In this document: positions 1 through 12,015 of the stretch, piece after piece
Position numbering within the stretch: position 1 is the first letter of the stretch
Layout of the letters: each line of letters opens with the position of its first letter
Source: Selaginella tamariscina
Taxonomy: Eukaryota > Streptophyta > Lycopodiopsida > Selaginellales > Selaginellaceae
Assembly (NCBI GenBank): GCA_003024785.1
Contig: PUQB01000148.1
Location: forward strand, 1-64,000
Length of the DNA: 64,000 nt
Direction: 5' to 3'
Notes under the pieces: generated by a model
Database searches by the model: none
The model's input: the letters and a program-made list of their open reading frames with translations, nothing else
What the model was told of the DNA's origin: nothing
Program-made: the position numbers and the translations under genes

Positions 1-3000
1 GAATTTACAGGGAAAGATGTTTGTATCAAAGATATTCTTGAGAAACTTGAGAAGCCAAGTGATGATGTAAACCCAATAGAAGATGAAGATGAAAATCACA
101 ATGAAATTGAGAGGTATGTTTACATAAAATAATTGAATTTTAAATAATTTATTTTTTCTTTTCTTAGGTTGAGCATATTGAGAATTCTTGGCCTAGAATG
201 GAGCAAGAATGCTGGTGCTTTAGAAAACGCTGGATTAGAGATGTTTTAGCAGCAAAGAGCAAGCTAGCATTACAACAGCGCATGGACATATTTGAGCTTG
301 CAAGTAAGGATGTTAACGGTAAATGCAAGTTTTTCATATGGTGTGTAGAGTGCCAAAAGTTACTGGGATCTACTGAGGCAGAATCCACTCGAGATACATT
401 TAAGAATTTCATATCCTACATCTCAAGTCAAAACAACATATGAAATGCTTGGCAAAGAGCTCAAGAACCAATGTTCCTATGTCTGATTGCATGGACTCTT
501 CTGAGGCATCTTCGAGTGAAATAAACAGGAAGTTGGTTGAAGACTCAATGAAAGAAGTGAGATCTTTGTGAGCAATTACATTGTGAATTTGTTCTTTGGG
601 AGAGCAGTGATTTTGAACGACTTGAGAAAGTGAAGATTCGTGCACATCTGATAATAGCCTCATTTCATTATATCCATATAAAGGTAAATTTTATTTTGTT
701 TTATTATAAACTTATTTTTGATTTATTATAAATGTAATATGTTTATAATTTGCAGGTTCATGTGCAAACAATATCAAAGAACACATTGTTAGTCGTATGC
801 ATATCAATGCTGTTGTAAGAAAAGAGAATGAAAATAGTGGTCAGAGGGAAAACGTAAAGCAATCTTGCTTTAGCTGGTCAGCCTTCAAAACTCGCTTGTA
901 CTGATGGAAACCAGCAGGCGTTAACCATTATTTTCCTATAATAAGTAAGTTTGTTTTAAATTTTATCTATGGCACTACTTTAACGTTAACTTGTTTATAA
1001 ATTTATATGTAACTGCTATAACATTTTAATATTACAGGTGGTGTGCCCAATGTTGAGGTGTTCAAGCAGTAAGTGATACGCTTCACTCACATTTACTTTC
1101 TATACATTATATCACTTGCTAGCTTGCTCAAATCATTGTACTGAATGATGAGACCTATAAATTACTTTAATTTTGCTTAAATTTTAAAACAGCATTTTGT
1201 ATGATGGCATGTAAATATCTATGTATGTATATATATACATATGATTCTTATTTCTATATTTCAGGGTGTGAGTTAGTGAAGAACCTATGCTGGGGTTATT
1301 GGCAAACTCATTATAGATATAATAAAAAGCTTGTGAATATTAAGGGCTTCTTTCATGACAGCAAGAGCGGCTTGAATTGGTTTCCTAGCCATATGTTGTA
1401 GACATAGTCACATATAGAGGACAAGAGGTGAAGATAGAAGGCACATTTCGCACAAAAAATGCATTCGATCTCAACAGGAGTGTTTGAAAACCTTCAATAT
1501 AGTTACTGTGTGAATATACCAAAGGAAAATGACTTTAGAATGCGGTTTATAGGCATGAACTTGCAGTAACTTCAGGAAGACTTGGTCGAGGTAGCAGACA
1601 TCTGGAGAAGGAACTAGGCTTAGTTGGCTTTCAAGTCGAGAGTTATTAACCAATGCAAGTTTGGTGCTAGTGAGCTTTGACGATACAAAAGCTGTGCTTT
1701 ATCAAAGGATGCGGATTACTGCTCTTTCAATGACATCAAGAATATTACAGATGCTTTGGGAGAGAACTTGTGTAGAGGTGATGTTCGCAAGTTTTGTAGG
1801 GATATAGTAGAGGCACATGATCATGGAAAATTTGAAGGTCTTCCAGCTCTATGGGCTTTCTTGACAGATATTGCTCAGAATATTAGGCATCCAAATAGTG
1901 GTAAACGTTGGAGTGTAGAGACTAAGGATATGTTTGAGGCTGTGAGGATTTTTGGAGGTGCTCGGATGCACAACTTTTTAGCTTTGAACTTTGGCAGTTA
2001 TCCATGGATACAACATGAGTAAGACATTGCGATATGTTGTTGGTTTTAGTGAGAGCTTTTTAGCCAGCTTGCTGATATTTACAGGGTTTACACAAAAAAG
2101 ATTCATCTTATGGGAGGAGTTCCTGTTTAGATATCTGAAGATGAAACTCAAATTAAAAGATGTGTCCGCTGATTCCACATCAAGATGCATTGCTTGGTTT
2201 TTGTGGCAAGCTTGAAATCATGTTTGCCAACCAGATTTTAAAGTGGTGGTAGGTAGTGGTGAAGAAGGCTTCAACACTATTACACATGTAAGTTGTTATT
2301 TTTGGTTTAATATAGTTTATCGTAATAAATTTACATATTTGTGTGTAGGCTTTTGAGACATGTCAGATGGCAAGCTATGCAAGAGTTCTCATGATTAATC
2401 CATGGTGAAAATGTGCCTCGCTTAACTTTGATGATTCAGTTGACATGCAACCGGTTTACACATAGAGAGGTTCGACAACAATGGCAAATGCTAGAAGACA
2501 TGTGGAAAACAAGTTGGAAGGTGCTCTTGGACCAATGGTTGGACATGCCTCTGACGGAGATGGTCGACGTAGAAAATTCATGTTGAGGACTATAGTAAGG
2601 TGAAAGTAATCCACAAGGTTGATTGGAGTGGCTGGGTTTTTACACGCGGAGAGCAGATGGTTGGGTAGAAGGCTTGCATGACCAGGATTTTCCACATAAT
2701 GGAAAGAAATTAGTCAACCCTTTGGATTCTGCTGCTAAGAGATTGGTCATCGAAGATTTCTTAATGACGTTGAACCACATATGGCTAGTGCATGAAGTTT
2801 TCCCTTGACAAGAACATGAACTGCAAAAGGGTGATGTAGAGAGAAAGGATAGACAAAATTGGATGCAGCACAACGTTTATGCTCACGTAAAGTTCAATGT
2901 TGTTTGCCAGCAGCTCGAGAACGTGAAGATTGTAAGCGAGAAGCCACACAAGGCACAGAAGTGTATCTCTCTGTAGCATCTCTTTACTTTGACATTTTTC

Positions 3001-3420
3001 TTTCTCCAACAAAAAGTTTAGCAGAGCCAAGTAAAAGCTACAAGCACAGTCAGTTTTTTTCAGTACTTTTAAAGTTCATAATTTTTTTCTTTATAATTTT
3101 AACTCTTTTAGTTAGACTTTGGCGCCTTTGGATTGTTCACTCTACCAACCTTCAGTTGAAGGAAAACTTCATAAGTAATGAGGCCTTTTTGGATATCGAG
3201 ATCTCTTGTCATTACGTTGTTCTCTTGATCAAGCTTTTCAGGGAAAAACTTCCAGGAGTTCCAGTACCTCTTTGGCTATCAGGATCAGATTGCTGTGAAA
3301 ATTTCTCAGCAAAGTAGGAGGCATGGTGCGAAATGAGCGTGCGTATGATGGTGTTGATTTACTTGACACAACTGGATGTATGAACTGGTTGAGTGAGATC
3401 AAAAGTTTGGTACATTAAAC
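1..3420 (+). pseudogene. Decayed transposase-like gene with finger and DGD/QD/GSD motifs
   Basis: Coding blocks run along the plus strand with shifts and stops between them. In order: an acidic stretch at 1-112 followed by a short intron; a finger-like block at 198-450 with WCVEC, then HLKSKQH in another frame; a block at 1,756-2,022 containing FGGARMHNFLALN; a block near 2,500-2,590 with GHASDGDGRRRKFM; a block at 2,623-2,808 with DQDFPHNGKKL and NPLD; and a block at 3,150-3,420 with EISCHYVVLLIKLFREK, WLSGSDCCENFS and NERAYD. The spacing of DGD, QD and GSDxCE resembles the acidic residues of an RNase H-fold transposase, and I remember similar motif strings in uncharacterised proteins of plants and invertebrates. 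The family assignment is inference. The copy is broken by stops and frame changes, and the retroelement at 3.5 kb follows directly. Confidence 0.55.
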
Positions 3421-3518
3421 TTTCCTGTTGCACATAAGAAACAGGAAGCTATTTAGTCACATTTAGAGACAAAAGATAGTAATGTTGTTGTGGATTTAGC
3501 AAATTTCCAAGGTGACAT

Positions 3519-4744
3519 TTGCAAAGCGGGGATTGGTATCGGGTAAGTAGGGGCCTATCCGTTTTCTGCCCTCACGATGCCGAGTGCTTGTGCTTCCAGC
3601 ATTGGCTTGATCAACAAGATCCAAGAGCACCGATAGAGCGGGTGCTAGTTGCCGCAAAGGGCACAAATCATCTCCCGGTGTTCTGGCTGCCTATCCATGT
3701 CATTGTACCTCTGACTGTGCTCCTCTAACCGCAACCTTCTGTGGGGTTCATTAGTCATGTGCACTTGGCTCCTCTGATTCTTTGTGTCCCCCTCTGATTT
3801 CTGTTCCATCGCCAATGCGACTGCTTGCGGTAGCATGTTACTTATGAGCTTGGCCAATCGATAGCAATCGTATGTGTTGTGGGACCCACGAACGTTACAT
3901 ACCCTACAGTACTTGTCCTTGTGTGCTGTGTATCCCATTTGGGCAAGCATTACGGTTAGGTCCTCCTTACCTTGTGGGCCTCCCCTCATTGTGGTTGCAC
4001 CTACTCTTTGGCTCCAAACCCTCGTTCCTTTCTAACAGGCTTTGGGGCGTCTAGAGGTTTTCCTCGTTCATGGTGGTGTCATTCACCCTCTCGGCATTTG
4101 ATTTATCCTATGTCTACCTCTCCTAGCGTCTCTCAGCTTCTTACTTTTCTGCTTTCTTGGTGTACCGGAGTAACTTGTCAAACCTCCAGTCATTATCTAG
4201 TCCAATCCATTTATGAATCTCCGGTCATAATCCCTTCTGGTACCACATCTTCTTGGTCAGGTCAACGGGGGATCCCTTAACTAGGCGATGTACCCAAGTA
4301 TGTGGATTGTGTATTCGTCGACCAACTCTCCTATTTTTTATTTCAAGTTAGCTAGCTTGTGGATTACCTCTTCCTTACATTTTTCCTCCTAAAAGGTGTT
4401 TAAGAACGCCCTTTGTGTGATCTCCTAGCGAGCTTTTATGTTTGCCTTGTGGAATCGCATCCACCAAGCATGTGCCTTCTTGTCTAAAGTGCATGCAAAT
4501 GTGCTTAGCTTCTTGTGGTTATTGCTTATGCTCCTCAACTTGCACATCTGCTCAAACTTGTGTACATGCTTGTCGACGTCTTTGCCTCTTGCTCCACGGA
4601 ACGCGGGTAAGGACATTGTTCTACATCCAGTTGAGCGTGTGGGCAAGTAAGGTCACCGGGTCTACTCCCATGGCTTCTTGTCGAGTCTAGGAAGTGCTTT
4701 GGTCCGGACCCTTTGCTTTGGACGTGCTGTCGTCTATGTCCCAA
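3519..4744 (-). pseudogene. Retroelement gag remnant with zinc-knuckle-like motif
   Basis: Read on the minus strand, the segment starts at a Met near 4,744. It then carries a typical gag block at 4,425-4,646 (LPAFRGARGKDVDKHVHKFE, later a TLDKKAHAWWMRF segment). Frames are broken between about 4,430 and 3,990. A final block at 3,645-3,989 has CRVCNVRGSHNTYDC, which resembles a CX2CX4HX4C nucleic-acid-binding knuckle but has one extra residue before the His. The LTR at 4,846-5,464 lies where the 5' LTR of a minus-strand element should be. No protease, reverse transcriptase or second LTR is visible, so this is a truncated element, probably Ty3/gypsy-like. The plus-strand ORFs over it are antisense shadows. 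Confidence 0.7.
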
Positions 4745-4845
4745 TATCCCGCAAGTACCTTTTACACATGCCCTTCTATTGAAGGTTGGTGATGAGGATG
4801 GGCTCCTCCCAGTTGTCCCTCGGGGCCCCTTCGCGGGACCAACAT

Positions 4846-5464
4846 TGTTAAAGGTAAAATATTAGGAGCATAGGACATCCTATTGTGAAGAGAATAAGGG
4901 TAGGAAGGTTTGTAATAAGCATGGAAGGAAAGTTTGTGAAGGAGGAAAATCCTTACCGAGAGGAAAAGAGAGTAAGAAAAGGAAAAGGAAGTCTCGAAAA
5001 GGAAAAGGATGATGTGGCGAGAGAAAGGGTAGTTAAGAGGTAGTTAGAGCAAGAGAGAAGGGGTCTCCACAAGAAGTTCCAGCAAGAGAGAGAGAGTCTC
5101 CACGCTTTGTTCTCTTGTATTCATGTTAGAAATGAAAGTGCATATTATAAGATCTTGTGTGTGTGATATGTATACTCTCAATGAATGGATATAATAAGGC
5201 AATAGCCAAAACTCTCCACATATGTATATATTAAAACACCTTCTCTCTTCACAATGACTGGTCTTTGAAGTCAAGGGCAGAACGGATGTAAAGAAAGAGT
5301 GTGTAACCTTTCTTGACGGTGAGAGAAAGGAAACGATTAAACAGAAAAATGTGAGGTTTTTTGTTTTCTTGTTTAACAAGCATGATTGCTTGTGGCAGGC
5401 ATACCTCGACTGGATGGTATCCCTTCGTCCAAGGAGTGGTTGGGTAGGACTATGCAACCTTACA
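4846..5464 (-). repeat. Putative LTR beside the gag remnant
   Basis: This 619-bp block begins TGTTAAAGG and ends CCTTACA on the plus strand, so it has the TG...CA ends expected of an LTR. It contains purine-rich AGGAAAAGG runs. It borders the gag start of the minus-strand element. A primer-site-like TGG string occurs just outside both edges (TGGTCCCGCGAAGG on the minus side, TGGTGTCAAAG on the plus side), so its orientation rests mainly on the adjoining gag. No partner LTR is in the window. Confidence 0.5.
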
Positions 5465-7365
5465 GTGGTGTCAAAGTGTAAAAGTATTTAAGTAAATATA
5501 AATGGATTAACTTGTGTTCTTAACAAAGTTGTATAACAATATATATTTGCCAGAAAACAAATATATATTGTATAGTCAAATGTATATGTTTTAGAACCTT
5601 TGTGGCTCTTAACTATTTTTATTAGCTAGAATTAGCAAAATATGCTTAATCATCAAGGTGCTGACCTGTAATGGGAAATTTGTCATATTTACATAAAGTT
5701 TTACATTAACAAAGAATTTCAAATTTCATAAATGAGACGTGGGAAATGTCATCCACCGGAATATATTAGGTTGTGTGGACATGACAATTACAGAATACGC
5801 TTGCCCAAGAACCTTAGTTCTTGATTAGGGTGTTGGAAGGCACTGGAGAAGAGATTGTGAGTGTGTGGCATGTTCTATGAGTACATTATTTATTGTATTA
5901 CTATGTGTAGGTGAAGAACAAGAAATCTGTGGAGTTAGCGGAGCCCAAGAAGTTGCACACAGGAAATGTGACCAATGTGTAACTTATGATATATATTCTT
6001 TATTTATGTTATATAATTTAATTTAAATACATTACATTATCTATTACATTTTGTTAAAACTATCACTTAACTTTATAAATTAATTATAAAATCATTAGTT
6101 CATGTTTTCATGTTCAAATATAAATTCCATTGCTAATTTAAACAATAAAATTTATAAATTTATATTAATATTAATAATAATAATATTGTTAACACTGCAA
6201 TGAATTCATGATGTTGCCATCACGATAAATTCGTTAGTGTTATTTTTAATTTAATTTACTTTTGTCCTAATATTTATTTACTTATTTTCTTTTAATTATT
6301 ATTTTATTTATAAACTAAAAGCTTTATAGATTGTATTATAAAAAAGTTGCAATTTTTAAAATTTTGTAAAGGTGTGTGATTTTCAAAGTAATTTTTACAC
6401 TTATAATATAATTTTTTATCTAGAAAACTTGTAAATTATCAAAACAATTATAAGATTATTGAGGGAGTGTGAGTGTGAGTTAACCTATCAACAAATGTGA
6501 TCTTCATCGTCTTAAATTCTTGAAATTTAGATTAAACTTAAAGTCAAGTTAATTTTTAAATTTAAATTTACATTAATATTTTCAGACTTCAAAGCATTAA
6601 TCAAATAGACTCCAAATATACACAATAATATATGTAATAAACATATTTTATGTATTGTTGTTAGAAAGTGTTGAAACCTAAAAGGTGTAGGTAAAAAAGG
6701 ATGGCTTGCACAATTTACTATTGCAATTTTTTTTAAATCTGAATTGTGCCCTTTAAAACTATTTACCATATGAAAAATCCCCATGGGAAGAGCTTGGAAG
6801 TGCTAAGAGAGATCCTAGATAATCTTGTGATGTACTTGATCCTTTTATACAAGAGAAGACAACGCTTGGAGGTTTTAAGCATAAGATATGCATCAAGAGC
6901 ACAGATGATATAATTCTTGTTCTCATCAGTAATCCTAAATACAATCTTTGGTGATACACACTACGTCTACAATGCCAATGCCAAAGGGTAAGGCAATGAA
7001 GAACCTCACACATGATAGCGTGAGCTTTTTGAGCTGTTTGGTGTAATGGGTATGTTATGCACCACTACGTACAAACTAGAGACCCTCACAAAACCACCTG
7101 ACCTCTCCCAAACTGTCTCTAGTCTCCACACGCTGCTCTCCAAAAGGATGCCAATATTAGGGTGTCTTCCTTAATTCTAGGTATAGCTCTTCAAAAATAT
7201 TCTAACTTATACCTTTCTGGGGAATATTCTTTGATTAGTTATATGAGTCATAACAATCCTTCCTCTATTAGCAAGTCCTTGTTCTCAAGGGTAGTATAAT
7301 TTACTCAACTGGTCCTATATTGTTAGCCTCATACATCCACAAAGAATTTATCCGGGACTCGTTCC
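5465..7365. other. AT-rich intergenic stretch, no gene recognised
   Basis: The segment is strongly AT-rich, especially at 6,000-6,460, with short ORFs only. The 84-residue minus-strand ORF at 6,759-7,013 matches nothing I know. I see no RNA gene and no confident repeat here. Confidence 0.6.
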
Positions 7366-7395
7366 TTAATGCAAGTTGTAACTAAAATGGGCATG
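7366..7395 (-). repeat. 30-bp terminal motif of module C
   Basis: This 30-bp string (TTAATGCAAG...GGGCATG) is identical to 31,296-31,325 and closely matches the reverse complement of 22,309-22,336. In all three places it lies downstream of a gene unit whose upstream end carries a palindrome array. AT-rich DNA rich in GAATATTC follows it on the gene side. I infer a shared element terminus. Confidence 0.6.
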
Positions 7396-7887
7396 GCTAT
7401 AGTCCCATTTCCTAATAATTAGCAATTTTAGCTATTTAATTAGCATTTTCTAATATTAAAGGAATATTCTTTAGAATATATGTTTGAAAAGAGAATATTC
7501 TTTAGAATATTCTATTTTGTATTCTACCCTTTAATAAATTATAGCATTCATTGAACAAAAATTAATAACATTATAAAAGTAGAATGTATTAAATTATATA
7601 ATATATTGCCTAATATAACAATTAAGGAAGAGCATAAGAGGTACATTATATAAATATTGATGTTTTATTAAATATTGATGTTGTTATTAAATATTATTTA
7701 AATATAACATTATTAATTAAAATTTGTAGTAGTAATAATATATATATAAATCCTATAATAATATAGTCAATCTTCCATATCATTTTTTAAATTTATATAG
7801 TTAAGTATACAATTTGGTACTATTATTAAAGAGTTTATAATAATTATGAATATTAAATATATGATATTTTATAATTTTGTAATTGCT

Positions 7888-10800
7888 TTAAGCTTCAGAA
7901 AACATACATTCCCTTGCAGTTTTGTTAATCGTGACTTTATCAACGCTTCTTGACATCCACCCATATCGAATGGATTTAACATTTATAAAACATGCTGGGT
8001 CTTTTTGATTGGGAGACCATGTTTTCTCTAGGCATCCATTATATCTTTCGCTCTCCTTCTCGTGTCGCCTTTTTTGTGGTTTGAACCATGCAACCTTAAC
8101 AATACTATTTTTTGTGATTACTTCAGGTGTGTCGATAATTTGACCCATCCAAATAGGCTGATTATATGACGCATCTGGAGTAATGAGAACCATCATTAGT
8201 TTTTGAAGATCCTTGCAGCAATCAAAGTATGCTTTAGGTTTTTGGTTCCTTTGTCCAACAAAGTGTGGGGTTTGCACTTCCACATCACTACTGGCTTCTA
8301 TGTCGTCTGTGCTCAGTGATGTCATTTCAATCTCCTCTCGCCACCTTGTTTTAGGCCAGAAAGGGTGTTGCAATTCTGTACTTGTGACAGTAGGCCCTTC
8401 CAACTCTCGAACAACAGTCTCCCAATAGTTGACCACATGCTTATATAGTTCTGAGTAACCAGTTGCCTTATCAGAATTCTTTGGCATCGATTTTTGAACC
8501 CATGCCACATATTTTTTGATGCCATCAATAATAACCTCTTGTTCCTTGAGCTGGGCACTCAATGGAATAGGGTCTGGTTGTCCTTCTGGGAGAAGTGGCT
8601 TTCCATCCTCTCCACTTTTGAAGAGCATTAAGCCCTCTTTCGGTAACCACTCCTGCTCTGATGGCCGTAACTTGTACTGCATAATAGGTATACCATCTCG
8701 TATGGAGAAAAAGAATTGTAGCGGCACAAGGTGACCAACTAAAGAATCACTCCCTTCTTTTATATACTCCTTGAGAAATTTTTTGAAGTCTGGCACCTCA
8801 GTCACAAGCAAAGCACAACTTTTTTTGGAGATGCAATTTTCAAAAAGATTCATCATATGCGGTAAGGTAAGTGCACTTGTCCTTTTTGTAGAGTTGGAGA
8901 CCTTGCTGAAGAACGCATCAATATCTTCATGAGTGTGACCAACCATAAGGAAACTGAGCGTGATTGTTTCAAACACACCTTTGGCAACAAGCATTGACAA
9001 GTATGCTAGCACATATCTAGAAAATAAAAGTAAGTATGAGCTTGAGAAACCCTTAAGTAAAATGATTTACCTATTTTTGTTCTCGCCTGCACAATTATCC
9101 ATCTGTAAAAGCAAATGACGAGGAAGCTTATTTGATGTTGAGGACACATGTACACTATTTGAGCTAGATCCCTCCACTGAACCTGAACTCTCAACAGGGC
9201 CATCTTTTTTGTGCAGGTTGCTGACAATGCCTCTCATATTCCCAAGTAGCCTCAAGTGCAGACGTGTTCATGAGAGCATTATGTAAAGGTTGAAGGTGTT
9301 GTTTCTTCACTTTGAGATCACTGATAGGACTTGTCTGTGAGTGGGCTTCAAGGTTTCTGAAACACATGGCTAACGACCCAATAGTGAAATTGGAGTCGCT
9401 AGACCAATGTGGAAGTGAAAAGTGTCCATATGACTCACAACCGTGTCCATGTGTTAGCACACCTGTCAAGAAATCGGAAGTTTCATGACATTTCCAAGGC
9501 ACTTTGGTGTTGCAAAGAGCTTTGGAATGCTGGTCTTTGAATGATCCATCTTGTCATGGATCAAGCACAGGTACTCTGATGGGCGTGACACAGAAAGCAT
9601 GCGGTGTGCATAGTACTGAGACCGCAAGTTTGTTGTGCAATCATGTGGGCCTCCATCTTCCTTTGAATGGTAGTGATCTCCACCAAGGTTTTTGCACAAG
9701 CCTCTGCAGCCTTCAATGATGTACAAGTGTCACACTTAGAAAAGCTAGAGTGTTTTGCAATCTCCACATCCTTAAAATGAGTATTCCATATGTTGTTGAA
9801 GGTACCAGTGCAGATTGCTTGGAGCCCCATCAAACTGAGGCACTTGTTCACATGTTCACACAGTTTCAATTGAGTGTAGATTGAAGGAAAACCTTGAGAT
9901 TTTCCCTGACCCCTGCATTTGTGGTTCGGCATTTGTGAGGCATCCTGTCTGCATTTGCTTCCACAAAAGCCTTGAGTATCTCTATGGCTGCCATGATGTG
10001 AGAGCGGGTTTTGACCAAGCAGTGTTCCCATGAACTGAGGTTCGCGCTCCATCTAGCCACTCATCCCTCCGACGGTAGAACGTGGTCTTTGGGATCCCGT
10101 ATATACTGTACCAAGCTTTGAAGCAGATGGCCACCTTATTAAATACCATGGATGTACTCTGATAACCTGTGTCCGAGGCCATTCCATCAATACACCCAGT
10201 TAGTGCAGCATATACAAACTCATGCCTTTGCTTTTGGGTGAGCATACGAAAGACATGTCTACATTGGGTAATTTCATTCCGGTCTGCCATCTGACAACAC
10301 TTCTTCTTGCAACAGTCAATCGTGGAAATGCTCGTAACACTTTCGGAAGATGTAGGATCCATCTTTACCCTCTTGCTGAAACTTGCAGGGGAAGATCTAC
10401 AACCCATGAATCGCCTTTTTCTTACAATAGGACCAATGCAAGGAACCTCTTCAAATATGAGTTGTTCTTCCGGGTTGTTATTATTGAAATCCAACCCAGA
10501 ATATGTTGAACCATCTTGCCGTCTTAATTCAGATGTTCGCCACCTCACGAGGGATCCAGGATACAATGTGCCATTAGGTGAAACCTCTGTCACAACTACA
10601 CCCACGAAGTCGGACCCTAGTTTCTCTTCTGACACTGCTTCCATTGGATTTATAGCTGTGATGATGCCTCTTCCGACTTCAATCTCACGAAGAAAGAGAA
10701 TCACCTCATCCATACAGCAGGCAAGCCATCATCTGGTAAACTCGTGCTACTATTTGTTTGTGACTCTGCATATTTGTGTCAGCCTTGACTTCATCCAAAT

Positions 10801-11011
10801 TCCACAATACAGGAGAACCCTCCTCAAATTCCATTCCCAGAACCTCAACATGCTTGTAAATGGTGTTCACCCATACGTACACACAAGATCCTTGGGAAAT
10901 ATTGTGACATGATGCATTATTATCTCGAACTTCCACAGTTCCAGTGCCAACTATCTCGTTGTTCCGAAGAAGACATACTTTATCTCCAGTATTAAACATA
11001 TTGTCCTGCAC
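7888..11011 (-). pseudogene. DUF7869-type RNase H-like / transposase-like gene, frame-broken
   Basis: The last exon (9,016-7,888) is open and encodes about 375 residues, starting RYVLAYLSML and carrying GHTHEDIDAFFSKVS. The exon before it ends QMDNCAGENKN, and a 55-nt GT-AG intron (about 9,017-9,071) joins them in frame. Further upstream on the minus strand are HDKMDHSKTSIPK, a KCDTC segment, YGIPKTTFYRRRDEWLDGAR and an N-terminal block from 11,011. The order of a D-containing motif, a DNCxxENKN motif and a GHTHEDID motif is characteristic of the DUF7869 family of eukaryotic transposon-associated proteins. The 5' two thirds need several frame changes (near 10,710, 10,040, 9,560 and 9,190), so the copy is probably dead or has more introns than I can place. 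A splice acceptor at about 11,012 implies a lost or distant first exon. The palindrome array starts 140 bp beyond it. Confidence 0.7.
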
Positions 11012-11150
11012 ATAAATAATTGTATTATTTATGATATCTGTTTATGCAATATTTCTAAGAAATCTGAATTACGGTTACTTAATAATATGCATATGCAATA
11101 ATACATAATTATGTTTAGAGATAATATCTCATGTTTGATTAATACAACTG

Positions 11151-12015
11151 ATGGGCGGGATTAATCCCGCCCACGAATCCCTCCGACGAGGAACGGTCGG
11201 CGGGATTAATCCCGCCGCCGACTCAACCCCTTCGGAGAGAGTCGGCGGGATTAATCCCGCCTTGGACTCCTCCGACAAGGAAGAGCCGGCGGGATTAATC
11301 CCGGCCTCTTCCTCCTCGGGGGAGTCCGGCGGGATTAATCCCGCCGCCGACTCCCCTTCGGAGAGAGTCGGCGGGATTAATCCCGCCTTGGACCCCTCCG
11401 AGAAGAGCCGGCGGGATTAATCCCGCCGCCTCTTCCTCCTCGGGGAGTCCGGCGGGATTAATCCCGCCGACTCTCTCCGACGAGGAAGGGAGTCCGGCGG
11501 GATTAATCCCGCCGACTCATCCTCGCCGAGAGAGTCGGCGGGATTAATCCCGCCGGACTCCCTTCCTCGTCGGAGGAAGAGGCGGCGGGATTAATCCCGC
11601 CGGCTCTTCCTTGTCGGAGGGAGTCCAAGGCGGGATTAATCCCGCCCACAATTCTTACGACGGGGAATGGGTGGCGGGATTAAACCCGCACATAACTCTC
11701 TCCAAAACTATGATTTCAAAGAGATCTCGGGATAAATCCTGTCCCCAAATCTTTAAAACAGGGAAGTGGTGGCGAGATTAATCCCGCCACCCCTTCCCTG
11801 CCTCCTAAAATGGTTGGCGGGATTAATCCCGCCGACAACTCTTTCTAATAAATTCTGGTAACTCTTCATCAGTTGAGAAGGTTATCGACGGGATTAATCC
11901 CGCCACTCTTTTTCAGTGGCGGAGAAGCATTGCCCGGGAGATGGTGGCGGGATTAATCCCGCCACTTCTTCAAAGAGGCGAAAAAGAAATGGCCGGATTA
12001 ATCCCGCCGCCCCGG
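11151..12015. repeat. Palindrome array 1
   Basis: About 19-20 copies of the 18-bp palindrome GGCGGGATTAATCCCGCC. Core starts I can place are 11,154, 11,199, 11,244, 11,288, 11,328, 11,370, 11,410, 11,451, 11,496, 11,537, 11,584 and 11,629, a spacing of 40-47 bp. Decayed copies follow to about 12,007. Spacers are GC-rich variants built from GACTCC, TCCGACGAGGAAG and CTTCGGAGAGAGTC. Some appear in both orientations. The block contrasts sharply with the AT-rich DNA on both sides. Confidence 0.95.

Noticed and set aside
3519-4690. Plus-strand ORFs over the gag remnant
   Set aside because: Antisense to a gag block with recognisable motifs on the minus strand.
11151-11420. Protein with GGINPA repeats (also at 15,809-16,075 and 16,311-16,655, both strands)
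   Set aside because: The peptide is the translation of the palindrome GGCGGGATTAATCCCGCC. Frames open on both strands because the core is self-complementary, so it is a by-product.
11151-12015. CRISPR array
   Set aside because: Short palindromic repeats at even spacing look like CRISPR, but the spacers are related variants of each other, there are no cas genes, and the surroundings are eukaryotic.
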